Positions 41,361 to 49,984 of a stretch of 54,720 nucleotides of DNA are shown here, piece by piece. Made by a program: the position numbers and the translations under genes. The number at the start of each line of letters is the position of its first letter. The stretch's first letter is position 1. The stretch comes from an uncultured Collinsella sp. (GTDB taxonomy: Bacteria > Actinomycetota > Coriobacteriia > Coriobacteriales > Coriobacteriaceae), in the NCBI GenBank assembly GCA_900757505.1, contig CAAEOE010000004.1:1-54720 (forward strand), in the 5' to 3' direction. The notes under the pieces are model-generated. The model was not told the DNA's origin. It saw only the letters and a program-made list of their open reading frames with translations, and did not search any database.

Positions 41361-41390
41361 AAAAGCCGCCGTTAACAAGCGGCGGCTTTT
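41361..41390. terminator. Bidirectional terminator between the GT2 gene and rmlCD
   Basis: Perfect 11-base arms (41361-41371 and 41380-41390) whose ends are AAAA and TTTT. It therefore serves both the plus-strand glycosyltransferase and the converging minus-strand rml operon. Confidence 0.85.
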
Positions 41391-41412
41391 GCTCTCGAAA
41401 AGTTAATAGCGG

Positions 41413-42867
41413 CTAGAGCGTCTTGAGGTACTCCCCCAGCTCTTCCTCCCAGTCGGGCATGTGGAAGCCGGCAGCCTCGAGCCTGGACAGGTCGAGCGCG
41501 GAGTGGACCGGGCGCGGGGCGACGGGGCCCTCGGCGCTCGCGTAGTAGTCGGCGGTCGATACCGGCACGACCCTGTCCCCGTTGCCGTTGGCGGCGTCGA
41601 AGACGGCGCGGGCGATATCGGCCCAGCTCTTGACGGCGCCGGAGCCCGTGCAGTCGTAGGTGCCGTAGGGGGCCTTCGCGTCCAGCACGTGGAAGATGGC
41701 CTCGGCCATGTCGCGCGTGAAGGTCAGGCGGCCCAGCTGGTCGTCCACGACGGTGACCTGCGTGAGCTTGTCCTCCGGGTCGGCGACGCGGTCGGAAAGC
41801 CCCTTCATGGTCTTGACGAAGTTGCGCCCCTCGCCGATGACCCAGGAGCTGCGCATGATGTAGTGGCGCGGGCACCCCGCCACGGCGATGTCGCCGGCGG
41901 CCTTGGTCTGGCCGTAGACGGAAAGCGGGCTGAGGGGCTCGCCCTCGGTGTGGACCTCGACCGTGCCGTCGAAGACGTAGTCGGAGGACACGTGCACGAG
42001 GGTGATACCGTGCCCGGCGCAGGTGCGGGCGAGAAGGGCGGGACCGGTCGCGTTGGCCTTCCAGGCGGTGGCGCGGCCCTCGGGGGTCTCCGCCTTATCC
42101 ACGGCGGTGTAGGCGCCGCAGTTGATCACGGTGCCGTAGAGAGACCAGTCGTACTGCGCGTAGGCCGCCGGGTCGGACATGTCGAAGGTGTCGATGTCGC
42201 AGAAGTCGAAGTCCTTCGCCACGCCGCGCTCCTCCGCCAGCGCGCGGACCGCGCGGCCCAGCTGGCCGTTGCAGCCGGTGACGAGCGTCCTCTTGGGCGC
42301 CATGGGGACGACGTCCCTGAGCATCGGGTGGTTGAGGTCGGCCTCGGAGACGGTGGCCTCGTCGAGCGGGATCGGCCACTCGATGGCGAGCTCGGGGTCG
42401 GCGAGGTTCACGAAGGTGTAGGTCCTCTTCAGCTCGAGGGACCAGTGGGCGTCCACCAGGTAGGTGTAGGCGGTGCCGTCTTCGAGCGCCTGGAAGGAGT
42501 TGCCCACGCCGCGCGGGACGTAGATGGCCTTGCTGGGATCCAGAACGGTCGTGAACACCTTGCCGAAGGTCTCGCTGCCCTCGCGCAGGTCCACCCAGGC
42601 GCCGAAGACCGAGCCGCGGGCCACGGAGATGAACTTGTCCCAGGGCTCGGCGTGGATGCCGCGGGTGACGCCCCTCTTCTCGTTATAGGAGATGTTGTTC
42701 TGGACGACCCTGAGATCGGGGATGCCCAGGGCGGTCATCTTGGCGCGCTGCCAGTTCTCCTTGAACCAGCCGCGCGAGTCGCCGTGGACGGCCAGGTCGA
42801 CGACCTTGAGGCCCTCGATGCCGGTCTCGGCGACGGAGAGGTCCTTCTCGAATGCGATATCTGCCAT
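41413..42867 (-). CDS. Fused dTDP-4-dehydrorhamnose 3,5-epimerase / reductase (RmlC-RmlD)
   Basis: The last two steps of dTDP-L-rhamnose synthesis in one chain of 484 residues. Residues 1-190 are the RmlC cupin with the catalytic-type RGIHAEP (His72), GAWVDLREGS and VPRGVGNSFQALED. Residues 192-484 are RmlD, with the nucleotide motif VTGCNGQLGRAV, VHVSSDYVFDG and the YGQTK catalytic Tyr/Lys. I chose ATG 42867. A reading extending to 43044 overlaps rfbB and crosses a large hairpin. AGGAGC is about nine bases upstream. It is last of rmlA-rmlB-rmlCD, and GC is visibly higher than in the mre genes. Confidence 0.93.
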   Translation of the reverse strand: MADIAFEKDLSVAETGIEGLKVVDLAVHGDSRGWFKENWQRAKMTALGIPDLRVVQNNISYNEKRGVTRGIHAEPWDKFISVARGSVFGAWVDLREGSETFGKVFTTVLDPSKAIYVPRGVGNSFQALEDGTAYTYLVDAHWSLELKRTYTFVNLADPELAIEWPIPLDEATVSEADLNHPMLRDVVPMAPKRTLVTGCNGQLGRAVRALAEERGVAKDFDFCDIDTFDMSDPAAYAQYDWSLYGTVINCGAYTAVDKAETPEGRATAWKANATGPALLARTCAGHGITLVHVSSDYVFDGTVEVHTEGEPLSPLSVYGQTKAAGDIAVAGCPRHYIMRSSWVIGEGRNFVKTMKGLSDRVADPEDKLTQVTVVDDQLGRLTFTRDMAEAIFHVLDAKAPYGTYDCTGSGAVKSWADIARAVFDAANGNGDRVVPVSTADYYASAEGPVAPRPVHSALDLSRLEAAGFHMPDWEEELGEYLKTL

Positions 42868-42903
42868 GTGGGAAAAGCTCCTATCGAAGAGGTTGGATAA
42901 CCG

Positions 42904-42964
42904 GGGGTGCCCGCGCGGGGACGCAGGATCATCCCCATGCCCTGCGGCCCCGCGCGGGCGCCCC
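42904..42964. repeat. 24-bp near-perfect GC-rich inverted repeat between rmlB and rmlCD
   Basis: Arms 42904-42927 and 42941-42964 pair at 23 of 24 positions (one A-G mismatch and one T-G wobble) around a 13-base loop. No T-tract follows on either strand, so it is not a standard terminator. It lies in the 122-base gap of an operon and would form a very stable mRNA structure. Transcript processing or differential stability of the two halves is a reasonable guess. Confidence 0.85.
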
Positions 42965-42989
42965 GCGGTGCGCTTCGCCGGGGTGTGGC

Positions 42990-44009
42990 CTACTGGCCCT
43001 GTGCGCGGTAACGGGCCTCGGTGGCCTCCTTGGCCGGGCGCCACCAGGACTCGTTGGCGACATACCAGTCGATCGTCTGCTTGAGTCCCTCGGCGAAGTC
43101 GGTGTGCGCCGGCCTCCAGCCGAGCTCGCGCTGGAGCTTCGTGCTGTCGATGGCGTAGCGGCGGTCGTGGCCGGGGCGGTCGGCGACCCAGTCGAAGTCC
43201 TCGGGGTCGCGGCCCATGGCCGTGAGGATCATGCGCAGGACCGTGATGTTGTTCTTCTCCCCATTGGCGCCGATGAGGTAGGTCTCCCCCATGCGGCCCT
43301 TGGTGAGGATGTCCCAGACGGCCGAGGAGTGGTCCTCGGTGTGGATCCAGTCGCGGACGTTCTCGCCCTTGCCGTAGAGCTTGGGGCGGACACCGTCTAT
43401 GATGTTCGTGATCTGCCTGGGGATGAACTTCTCCACGTGCTGGTAGGGGCCGTAGTTGTTGGAGCAGTTGGAGATCGTGGTGCGAAGCCCGTAGGTGCGG
43501 GTCCAGGCGCGCACGAGCATGTCGGAGGACGCCTTGGTGCTCGAGTACGGGCTGCTCGGGTGATACGGCGTCTCCTCGGTGAACTTGGCCGGGTCGTCGA
43601 GCGCCAGGTCGCCGTAGACCTCGTCGGTGGAGACGTGGTGGTAGCGGATGCCGTACTTGCGGACGGCCTCCAGCAGGCGGAAGGTGCCCTCGACGTTGGT
43701 GCGCAGGAACGGCTCCGGGTCGGCGATGGAGTTGTCGTTGTGGCTCTCGGCGGCGTAGTGCACGATCGCGTCGTGGCCCGGGACGATCCTGTCCAGCAAC
43801 TCCGCGTCGCAGATGTCGCCCACGACGAGCTCCACGCGGTCCGAGGGCAGCCCGGCGATGTTCTCGGGGTTGCCGGCGTAGGTCAGCTTGTCCAGGACGG
43901 TCACGTGGACGTCGGGGTGGTTGTCGACCACGTAGTGCACGAAGTTGCTGCCGATGAAGCCGCAGCCGCCCGTGACGATGATGTTCCTGGGCTCGAAGAT
44001 ATCAGACAT
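42990..44009 (-). CDS. rfbB: dTDP-glucose 4,6-dehydratase
   Basis: Second step to dTDP-rhamnose, an NAD-dependent SDR enzyme of 339 residues. It has the Rossmann motif VTGGCGFIGSNFVHYV, THVSTDEVYGD-like HVSTDEVYGDL, the SPYSSTKASSD Tyr-x-x-x-Lys pair and RTYGLRTTISNCSNNYGP. Its stop is followed by the strong inverted repeat before rmlCD. Confidence 0.96.
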   Translation of the reverse strand: MSDIFEPRNIIVTGGCGFIGSNFVHYVVDNHPDVHVTVLDKLTYAGNPENIAGLPSDRVELVVGDICDAELLDRIVPGHDAIVHYAAESHNDNSIADPEPFLRTNVEGTFRLLEAVRKYGIRYHHVSTDEVYGDLALDDPAKFTEETPYHPSSPYSSTKASSDMLVRAWTRTYGLRTTISNCSNNYGPYQHVEKFIPRQITNIIDGVRPKLYGKGENVRDWIHTEDHSSAVWDILTKGRMGETYLIGANGEKNNITVLRMILTAMGRDPEDFDWVADRPGHDRRYAIDSTKLQRELGWRPAHTDFAEGLKQTIDWYVANESWWRPAKEATEARYRAQGQ

Positions 44010-44021
44010 GAGGGGTTTCTC

Positions 44022-44921
44022 CTAGTACTCGCGCGGGCTGTTGACGATCTCGCCGGCGGCGACCTTCTTGAGGTGCTGGCCGTAGACCGACTTGCCGTAG
44101 GCCTTCGCGGCCTCCTCCAGCTCGGCGGTCGTGATCCAGCCGTTCTCCCAGGCGATCTCCTCGGGCACGGACACGGGAAGGTCCTGGGAGTGCTCCACGG
44201 CGCGGACGAACTCCGCGGCCTCGTGCAGGCTCTCCATGGTGCCGGTGTCCAGCCACGCGTAGCCTCGGCCGAGGGTGACGACCGACAGCGTCCCCTCCTC
44301 CAGGTACATCTGGTTGAGCGTGGTGATCTCGAGCTCGCCGCGGGCCGAGGGCTCCACCCCATGCGCCTTGGCGGCCACGTCGCCCGGGTAGAAGTACAGG
44401 CCGGTGACGGCGTAGGAGCTCTTGGGCTCGGCGGGCTTCTCCTCGATGGAGACGGCCCTCCCCTCGCCGTCGAACTCCACGACGCCGAAGCGCTCGGGGT
44501 CGTCGACGTGGTAGCCGAAGACCGTGGCCCTGCCCGACTCGGCGTTCTGGACGGCGCGCGTCAGGTGGCGCGACAGGCCGTTGCCGTAGAAGATGTTGTC
44601 GCCGAGCACCAGGGCGCACGGCTCGCCGGCGATGAACTCCTCGCCGATGGTGAAGGCCTGCGCCAGGCCGTCCGGGCTCGGCTGCTCGGCGTAGGAGAGG
44701 TTAACGCCGTAGCGCGAGCCGTCCCCGAGCAGGCGCTCGAAGTTGGGGAGGTCCGTCGGCGTGGAGATGACCAGGATGTCCCGGATGCCCGCCAGCATGA
44801 GGGTGGACAGCGGGTAGTAGATCATGGGCTTGTCGTAGACCGGCAGCAGCTGCTTGCTGGTGACGAGCGTGAGCGGGTACAGGCGCGTGCCCGAGCCACC
44901 CGCGAGGATGATGCCTTTCAT
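44022..44921 (-). CDS. rfbA: Glucose-1-phosphate thymidylyltransferase
   Basis: First step of dTDP-sugar synthesis. It has 299 residues with KGIILAGGSGTRLYPLT, SKQLLPVYDKPMIYYPL and a C-terminal helical end typical of the tetrameric RmlA. It is first in the rml operon, with rfbB 12 bases downstream. GGAGG lies about nine bases before the ATG. A minus-strand TATACT (44966-44961) is the only promoter-like sequence upstream. Confidence 0.96.
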   Translation of the reverse strand: MKGIILAGGSGTRLYPLTLVTSKQLLPVYDKPMIYYPLSTLMLAGIRDILVISTPTDLPNFERLLGDGSRYGVNLSYAEQPSPDGLAQAFTIGEEFIAGEPCALVLGDNIFYGNGLSRHLTRAVQNAESGRATVFGYHVDDPERFGVVEFDGEGRAVSIEEKPAEPKSSYAVTGLYFYPGDVAAKAHGVEPSARGELEITTLNQMYLEEGTLSVVTLGRGYAWLDTGTMESLHEAAEFVRAVEHSQDLPVSVPEEIAWENGWITTAELEEAAKAYGKSVYGQHLKKVAAGEIVNSPREY

Positions 44922-44960
44922 AGGTTGGACCTCCAGAGTTGGGCGTACACAGATGATATA

Positions 44961-44966
44961 AGTATA
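44961..44966 (-). promoter_or_regulatory. Possible -10 box for the rml operon
   Basis: Minus-strand TATACT about 40 bases before rfbA. The -35 is poor (TGCAAC at about 17 bases). Confidence 0.35.
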
Positions 44967-45180
44967 CGCGAGGCCGAACCTAGGTTGCAGAGCTGCACAA
45001 AAGAAGGACGGAGAGAGCCAAGCATGCAGCCTCTTTGGTTCACGTCCTTACGGACCACAAGACTCCAACCATTGGACCATATTTGGTCCACTGCGCTGTT
45101 CAGTTAGCCATTGACACAAACACGCACTACAGGGTCGCGGACGAGCTGGATGAGGCGGTGGGCACATAACGGCGTGCGAG

Positions 45181-45447
45181 GTGACGGAGCGCCTCTACAT
45201 CCACTCGTACCAAAACCTAGGAGACGGGGAGGTTGCTGGGGTCATTGAGCGAAGGGACGCCCTCTCGTCTCGAGGGACAGACCCCGAGGAGATATGGGCG
45301 AACTCGTTTGCCGCCGCGCTCCTCATGCCGGCACAGGTCGTAGCGAAACTCTGGGCGGGCAATTGTAGCATCGGTGAGATGACGGACATACTCGACGTAT
45401 CCGTAACCGCCGTGGGCCATAGGGTGGAAAACCTTGGGCTGCGATAG
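45181..45447 (+). pseudogene. ImmA/IrrE metallopeptidase C-terminal fragment
   Basis: An 88-codon reading whose sequence EEIWANSFAAALLMPAQ, followed by ILDVSVTAVGHRVENLGLR, matches the C-terminus of COG2856 ImmA/IrrE peptidases found beside phage or ICE repressors. The zinc-binding HExxH half is absent, and an in-frame TGA (45151-45153) lies just upstream of the GTG. It cannot be a working protease. It marks a lost mobile element or toxin-antitoxin unit. Confidence 0.7.
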
Positions 45448-45502
45448 CGCAGACCAACGCGGAAGCAGGTCACCAAAAGGGACACAAGAGGCAATCGACC
45501 TC

Positions 45503-45928
45503 ATGGGTTCGGCACAAAGGAGAGCAAACGTCTTCCCCATCGAAAGTGCCCATTTAGACGAGGCCAGGGTCGAATGATCGAGCGAGGAGCGGGAACGGCG
45601 AGCGAAGGCGGCCCAGGCCGAGAGCGTGGTCAAGAGGATGGAGGCGGAGAACGACCTTCGGTCCGAACTCGGAAAGGCCGCGCTCAAGTGCGTCAAGTGG
45701 CAGCTGGTCGCATGCAACACCCTCGTCGTCGCGTACACCGCCCGTCTCATGTGGCTGCAGCGCGAAATCCCTACCGAGGTGATAATTTCCTGGATGGGCG
45801 CGACGACCGCCGAGATCATCGGAATACTCTGGGTGATAGCGAGGAGCCTGTTTCCGTTCCAGGACGAACACAGGTCCGCAGACCTGGAAAAGAGTGGCGG
45901 CGGCCGAATCGGCCACCCCAGGAGATAA
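45503..45928 (+). pseudogene. Small coiled-coil/two-helix membrane protein gene with in-frame stop
   Basis: One frame runs from MGSAQRRANVFPIES through HLDEARVE, a TGA at 45575-45577, and on through SSEERERRAKAAQAESV, an alpha-helical stretch. Two membrane helices (WQLVACNTLVVAYTARLMWL and ISWMGATTAEIIGILWVI) follow, and it ends at 45928. The helical character continues across the TGA, so this is best read as a single gene broken by one nonsense mutation. A restart at GTG 45626 (100 residues) could still make the membrane part. Function unknown; it sits with the ImmA remnant. Confidence 0.55.
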
Positions 45929-45958
45929 GGGTCGCCCCAATGGCGGTTCTTTCTTTAC

Positions 45959-46064
45959 GGAGGGGGCCGGGGGATTCGAACCCCCGGGCCTAGGACACAC
46001 CTCGCACGTCACGTCAATCCGTTCGTTGGGCGCAGCCCCCGCCTAGGACCCTTGCAGCCCCTCC
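45959..46064 (-). other. tRNA-like scar (serine-type 3' half)
   Basis: Minus-strand sequence ends with a perfect T arm (CCGGGGGTTCGAATCCCCCGG) and acceptor CCCCTCC plus G, as in high-GC tRNA-Ser. At 46064-46058 a GGAGGGG could pair with that acceptor. Between them no D or anticodon arm can be drawn, and no CCA is encoded. GCCTAGGAC occurs twice (45988-45996, 46041-46049). I read it as the tRNA-derived end of an integrated element, not a functional tRNA. From here to the GT2 start at 46355 I see nothing else. Confidence 0.55.
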
Positions 46065-46354
46065 AACAAACAAGACAACTTTCATAATAACCCCCTTGAA
46101 GTCAATGGACCCGAAATGAGCAACGACTAGGAAGCAGAGCGCCGCGAGGACCATAACCTGAACCTCAACAGCGACAGAAAGCGTGATGTACGTAGATGTC
46201 CTCTTCGATGTTAACACCGCGGAACGGAGCGTCTGACGAACTCATAGCGACACATCTAAGAATGCCAGAAATCACGGAACTCCTCTCTGCATTTATAGCG
46301 AGACATGAAGTGAATAAGTACAATGAGCAGTGTCCAACAAACGAAAGGCAAACC

Positions 46355-48781
46355 ATGCGAGTCGTAACAACCGGAGTATGCAGAGGAAACTGGAAAATCT
46401 ACCAGCAACTTAAAATCGAAGGCGTCCATGAAGCCTCCAGCGTAACAGCTCAAGCGACTACGGACGATAATCGCCGTTTGCCTTTATCCCTTCTAAATTT
46501 CAGGGACAATAGCGACGAACCGAACTCGTACGTTCTTGTAATCCCTGATCCCGATGTTCGCACCATCATAATTGAATTAAATGAAATTGATTCAGACGGT
46601 CGCACTCTGAGCAGCGACTCTATTTCACTCAATTGCAAGAACATAAAATGGGAGTCTCGTCTTAACTACAAAATAAAACCCGAAATGTGCAGCAAACTTA
46701 GAAACTATGATGACGTTTCAGAGTTTGACATGGCAACGATTGATTTTTGGCAGTGTATTGAGGATTCAAACGAATATATCCTTAGGTGTACGGTAAGAAC
46801 TCCGTACCGTAGCGACTCACAAATCAAGGTTCGCTGCCTCGATCGATCCCTCAACGAAGTCAATTTGACTACCGTCGATTTCGGCTCAAATGTAACAAGC
46901 GTTGGATTCGCTGCTGGGAAAAAACAGCTTGAAACGCAGCTCTCAGTCCGAATGCCAAAAGCGTTCGATCGTTACTACTTTATTATTGACGATCAAAATC
47001 ATCCTTCATTCAGCTCATTCGACTGTCTCACACCCGATAAACTTGGCTTACTTCTAGAAGAAACTAACTTCCTTTTTACCCATGCACAGTTTGATCCTGA
47101 ATACCCCGAATGGTTCACGGAGCATAAGGCAACCATTGGAGCATTGGAAAAGCAGAGAAAAATAGCCTTTACCAGCGCTCCGAAGTTCAGCATTATTGTC
47201 CCTCTTTACAACACGCCTATTCCGTTTTTTAACGATATGGCGGAATCCGTTAAGGGCCAGTCTTATGCAAACTGGGAGCTCATCCTAGTTGATGCAAGTC
47301 CAGACAATCAGGAACTAAAGGCTCGCGTTGAGCATGAGGTAGCCCGCGACAACAGAATTAAATCAATTACCCTTGCCGAGAATAAGGGCATTTCCGAAAA
47401 CACAAATGCCGGAGTAGCTGCTGCTTCGGGCGATTTCGTCAGCTTCTTTGACCATGACGACATCCTTGAACCGGATTTGTTGTTCTCGTATGCCGAGGCA
47501 ATTGAAAACAATGATAACGTTGATCTTCTTTATTGCGATGAAGACAAACTCATGCCCGATGGAAAGCTGGCACAGCCGTTCTTTAAACCGGATTTCAATA
47601 TCGATTTACTCAGAAATAATAACTATATATGCCACATGCTTACCATCCGTAAGTCCCTTCTTGACACTCTAGAACCGAATACGAAAGAGTTCGATGGAGC
47701 CCAGGATCATAATTTGACTCTCCGGGCCGTTGAAAAGGCAAGGAATGTCCACCATGTTGCAAAAGTTCTATATCACTGGCGCCTAAGCGAAACATCAACC
47801 GCGGCTAATGCCGACAGCAAGCCGTATGCCACTATCGCAGGAATCAAAGCAGTTCAGAATCATTTGGACAGGCTTGGGCTCAATGCAAAGGTCGAACAGG
47901 CACGTCGTCCCTTTACATATAAAGTAACCTATGCCGCGCCAGATTCCCATCCGCTCGTTTCGATCATCATTCCAACCAAAGATTACGCTAATATCCTCGA
48001 TAACTGCATTACGTCAATTGTCGAGAAATCCACATACGACAATTACGAGCTTGTGATAATCGAAAATAACAGCACGGAAAATGCGACGTTCGAGTATTAC
48101 GATAAGTTACAAGCCAAATACCCTGATATCGTTCGCCTTGTTACCTGGGAGCACGAATTTAACTTTTCCAAGCTCATGAACTTTGGAGTGGCCCGTGCCA
48201 AGGGAAATTATCTCTTGCTGCTGAATAACGACACCGAAGTGATTACGCCCAATTGGATTGAAACTATGCTTGGCATCTGCGCACGCGAGGATGTTGGCGC
48301 AGTTGGTGCAAAACTCTACTATCCCGACAACACCATTCAACACGCTGGCCTATGCGTCACGGGCGGCGTGGCAGGACATCTCTGCCAAAGCATGCCAAAA
48401 GACAACTGGGGCTATTTTGCACTCAACGATGCGCAGCAAGATTTCAGCGCCGTCACGGCGGCTTGCATCATGACCAAACGAAGCGAATACGAAAAAGTCG
48501 GAGGTTTCACCGAAGAGCTTCAAGTCGCATTTAATGATGTTGACTTTTGCCTAAAGCTTCGCGAGATTAACGATCTGATTGTATACACGCCCGAAGTCGA
48601 GCTGTATCATTACGAGTCAATTTCTAGAGGCGTTGAAAACAACACGGACAAGCAGATTCGCTTCCACAAAGAGGTCGCGTACATGAATTATCGCTGGGCA
48701 AACTACTATGTCGAAGGCGATCCATACATGAACCCGAATTTCACCGTGGGAGAACCTGGAAATCGCTATTACCACTTGTGA
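46355..48781 (+). CDS. Tandem-domain GT2 glycosyltransferase (rhamnan-type)
   Basis: A large envelope-glycan glycosyltransferase. ATG 46355, six bases after AAAGG, gives 808 residues. An in-frame ATG at 46196 would add 53 residues with no ribosome-binding site. Residues 1-270 are a poorly conserved beta-rich region. The first GT2 domain starts near 275 (FSIIVPLYNTPIPFF, with the FDHDD DxD). The second starts near 540 (LVSIIIPTKDYANIL, with LLNNDTEV). Two GT2 modules in one chain are typical of enzymes that lay down alternating linkages, including rhamnose polymers, which fits the rml operon nearby. GC is far lower than in the rml genes, so it was acquired separately. Confidence 0.88.
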   Translation: MRVVTTGVCRGNWKIYQQLKIEGVHEASSVTAQATTDDNRRLPLSLLNFRDNSDEPNSYVLVIPDPDVRTIIIELNEIDSDGRTLSSDSISLNCKNIKWESRLNYKIKPEMCSKLRNYDDVSEFDMATIDFWQCIEDSNEYILRCTVRTPYRSDSQIKVRCLDRSLNEVNLTTVDFGSNVTSVGFAAGKKQLETQLSVRMPKAFDRYYFIIDDQNHPSFSSFDCLTPDKLGLLLEETNFLFTHAQFDPEYPEWFTEHKATIGALEKQRKIAFTSAPKFSIIVPLYNTPIPFFNDMAESVKGQSYANWELILVDASPDNQELKARVEHEVARDNRIKSITLAENKGISENTNAGVAAASGDFVSFFDHDDILEPDLLFSYAEAIENNDNVDLLYCDEDKLMPDGKLAQPFFKPDFNIDLLRNNNYICHMLTIRKSLLDTLEPNTKEFDGAQDHNLTLRAVEKARNVHHVAKVLYHWRLSETSTAANADSKPYATIAGIKAVQNHLDRLGLNAKVEQARRPFTYKVTYAAPDSHPLVSIIIPTKDYANILDNCITSIVEKSTYDNYELVIIENNSTENATFEYYDKLQAKYPDIVRLVTWEHEFNFSKLMNFGVARAKGNYLLLLNNDTEVITPNWIETMLGICAREDVGAVGAKLYYPDNTIQHAGLCVTGGVAGHLCQSMPKDNWGYFALNDAQQDFSAVTAACIMTKRSEYEKVGGFTEELQVAFNDVDFCLKLREINDLIVYTPEVELYHYESISRGVENNTDKQIRFHKEVAYMNYRWANYYVEGDPYMNPNFTVGEPGNRYYHL

Positions 48782-48831
48782 GATCCAAATGCAGCCTCAC
48801 AATAGGTATTAGCAATATCATTGCACTATAG

Positions 48832-48868
48832 ATAAGGGGATGGGACCTCCATTCCCCCGTCCCCTTAT
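48832..48868 (+). terminator. Hairpin after the tandem GT2 gene
   Basis: A 13-pair stem with one T-G (48832-48844 with 48856-48868). Only a weak T-run follows, but the position 51 bases after the stop suits a terminator. Confidence 0.6.
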
Positions 48869-48870
48869 TA

Positions 48871-49194
48871 CGGCGACTTAATTTTGAGTTACTGATTCCT
48901 TTTTCTGTATTTAGAGAAAGAAATCTCATAGACCATTTCATTGGGGGTTGGCAAGAGGACTATTATGTAAGAAGACTCCAGCAAGCAGTTAAAGCTAATC
49001 TGAACCTCGCAACGCTAAAGTCACTGCCAGTTCCTGTTTTGAAGAATGGGAGAAGACTAGAATACGAGCGGAAGGTTATTCCATTGGAGAATGCCATGGA
49101 GAGCTACGCCGCCGAAAGCAGAACGCTAGCGAATTTGCGTGACACCTTACTTCCCAAGCTGATGTCGGGCGAGATTGATGTGTCGGGGCTTTAG
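48871..49194 (+). pseudogene. Type I restriction specificity subunit (hsdS) C-terminal remnant
   Basis: An uninterrupted frame with no usable start ends LANLRDTLLPKLMSGEIDVS then Gly-Leu-stop, the classic HsdS C-terminus. It is preceded by GGWQEDYYVRRLQQAVKANL and LKSLPVPVL, the second target-recognition domain end and conserved helix. Only about 107 codons remain. The start of the gene was lost at the junction with the hairpin after the GT2 gene. No hsdM or hsdR is in the window. Confidence 0.8.
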
Positions 49195-49233
49195 ATCGAT
49201 TAGCATTAGTCGGGTCGGGTTAGGAATGCGGTT

Positions 49234-49620
49234 TTGAAGATTGCAGATATTTTATCCAATCACATTGTTCCTTTCGAGACGGAGGACATGAAGCTCAAAA
49301 GCCTCTTTAGCTTCTTTTTGCATCTTGCACCAACGATCAGCAGTTCGAGTGCGGGTGATATCCCGAAGGCTGGACTTGCTCGGACTTTGGCAAGCTTTCT
49401 TCGTGAAACGAGAATTCAGAATGACTCATTCCGATTCTATACGTCCGGAAGCATTAACAAAAAGCAACTCGAGCGTTATTCCCTATCCAGTTCTTCGACG
49501 GTGTCACGGAAAAGCAAGTGTTTCATCTGCAGCAGAAAATCTGCTGACGAATGCAAATGAGCTGTTTGCTAAGACATTTGCGCAATTCAATTGCCCACAG
49601 CAACGTGTATCTATTGAATA
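49234..49620 (+). pseudogene. Frameshifted remnant, hsdS-like
   Basis: Three frames each carry part of one protein: frame 1 FYTSGSINKKQLER, frame 2 VIPYPVL, frame 3 FFDGVTEKQVFHLQQKIC. Joined, they read like the conserved middle/end of a second HsdS copy. The N-terminal stretch (IVPFETEDMKLKSLFSFF) is not recognisable. At least two frameshifts are needed. Low confidence in the family, higher in the decay. Confidence 0.4.
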
Positions 49621-49758
49621 ACAACCGAAAGTATATTCTCTTCGACGACTTCAATACCAAGCAGAATCGTTCAGCGAGAATATTGCTTTCGCAAGGTGAT
49701 TTAAAAGTTTTGAAGAAATATTTACGCTGAATAATCGGTCTAGAAGTAGGTGGCGTAA

Positions 49759-49980
49759 ATGGACGATGTGGTTATAACGGCAATTGCGACAGCGGGTTCT
49801 CAACTCGCCACTCTCGCTGCAAAAGGAACAGCTATTCAAATCGGCGCTGACGTCCTACGAGAAGCTTCAGAGTGAAATATGGAGCCTTTATGGAGCCATC
49901 GATATTCCCTTGCTTGACCTCGGCGAGCTAAACCCGATGACCAACCCGTCGCAGATTATCAGCAACGGGTTGAGAAAAAG
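49759..49980 (+). pseudogene. Frameshifted small gene of unknown function
   Basis: ATG 49759 opens DDVVITAIATAGSQLATLAA but stops at 49875. The +1 frame continues with LFKSALTSYEKLQSEIWSLY and then GAIDIPLLDLGELN into the IS21 remnant. The two halves look like one protein broken by a frameshift and then cut by the insertion. Confidence 0.35.
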
Positions 49981-49984
49981 TAGG

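Noticed and set aside
42852..45107. A 751-codon plus-strand frame over the rml genes, and a 479-codon one at 41461-42900
   Set aside because: Both are antisense shadows of rfbA, rfbB and rmlCD with Val/Gly/Asp-rich, low-information translations.
45959..46064. tRNA-Sec or tmRNA
   Set aside because: The acceptor ends can pair, but there is no TCA anticodon loop, no proper D arm and no tmRNA tag reading frame, and the spacing is wrong for both.
46014..46217. Minus-strand 67-codon hydrophobic ORF
   Set aside because: No ribosome-binding site and no recognisable family. It lies across the tRNA-like scar and a composition boundary, so chance is likelier.
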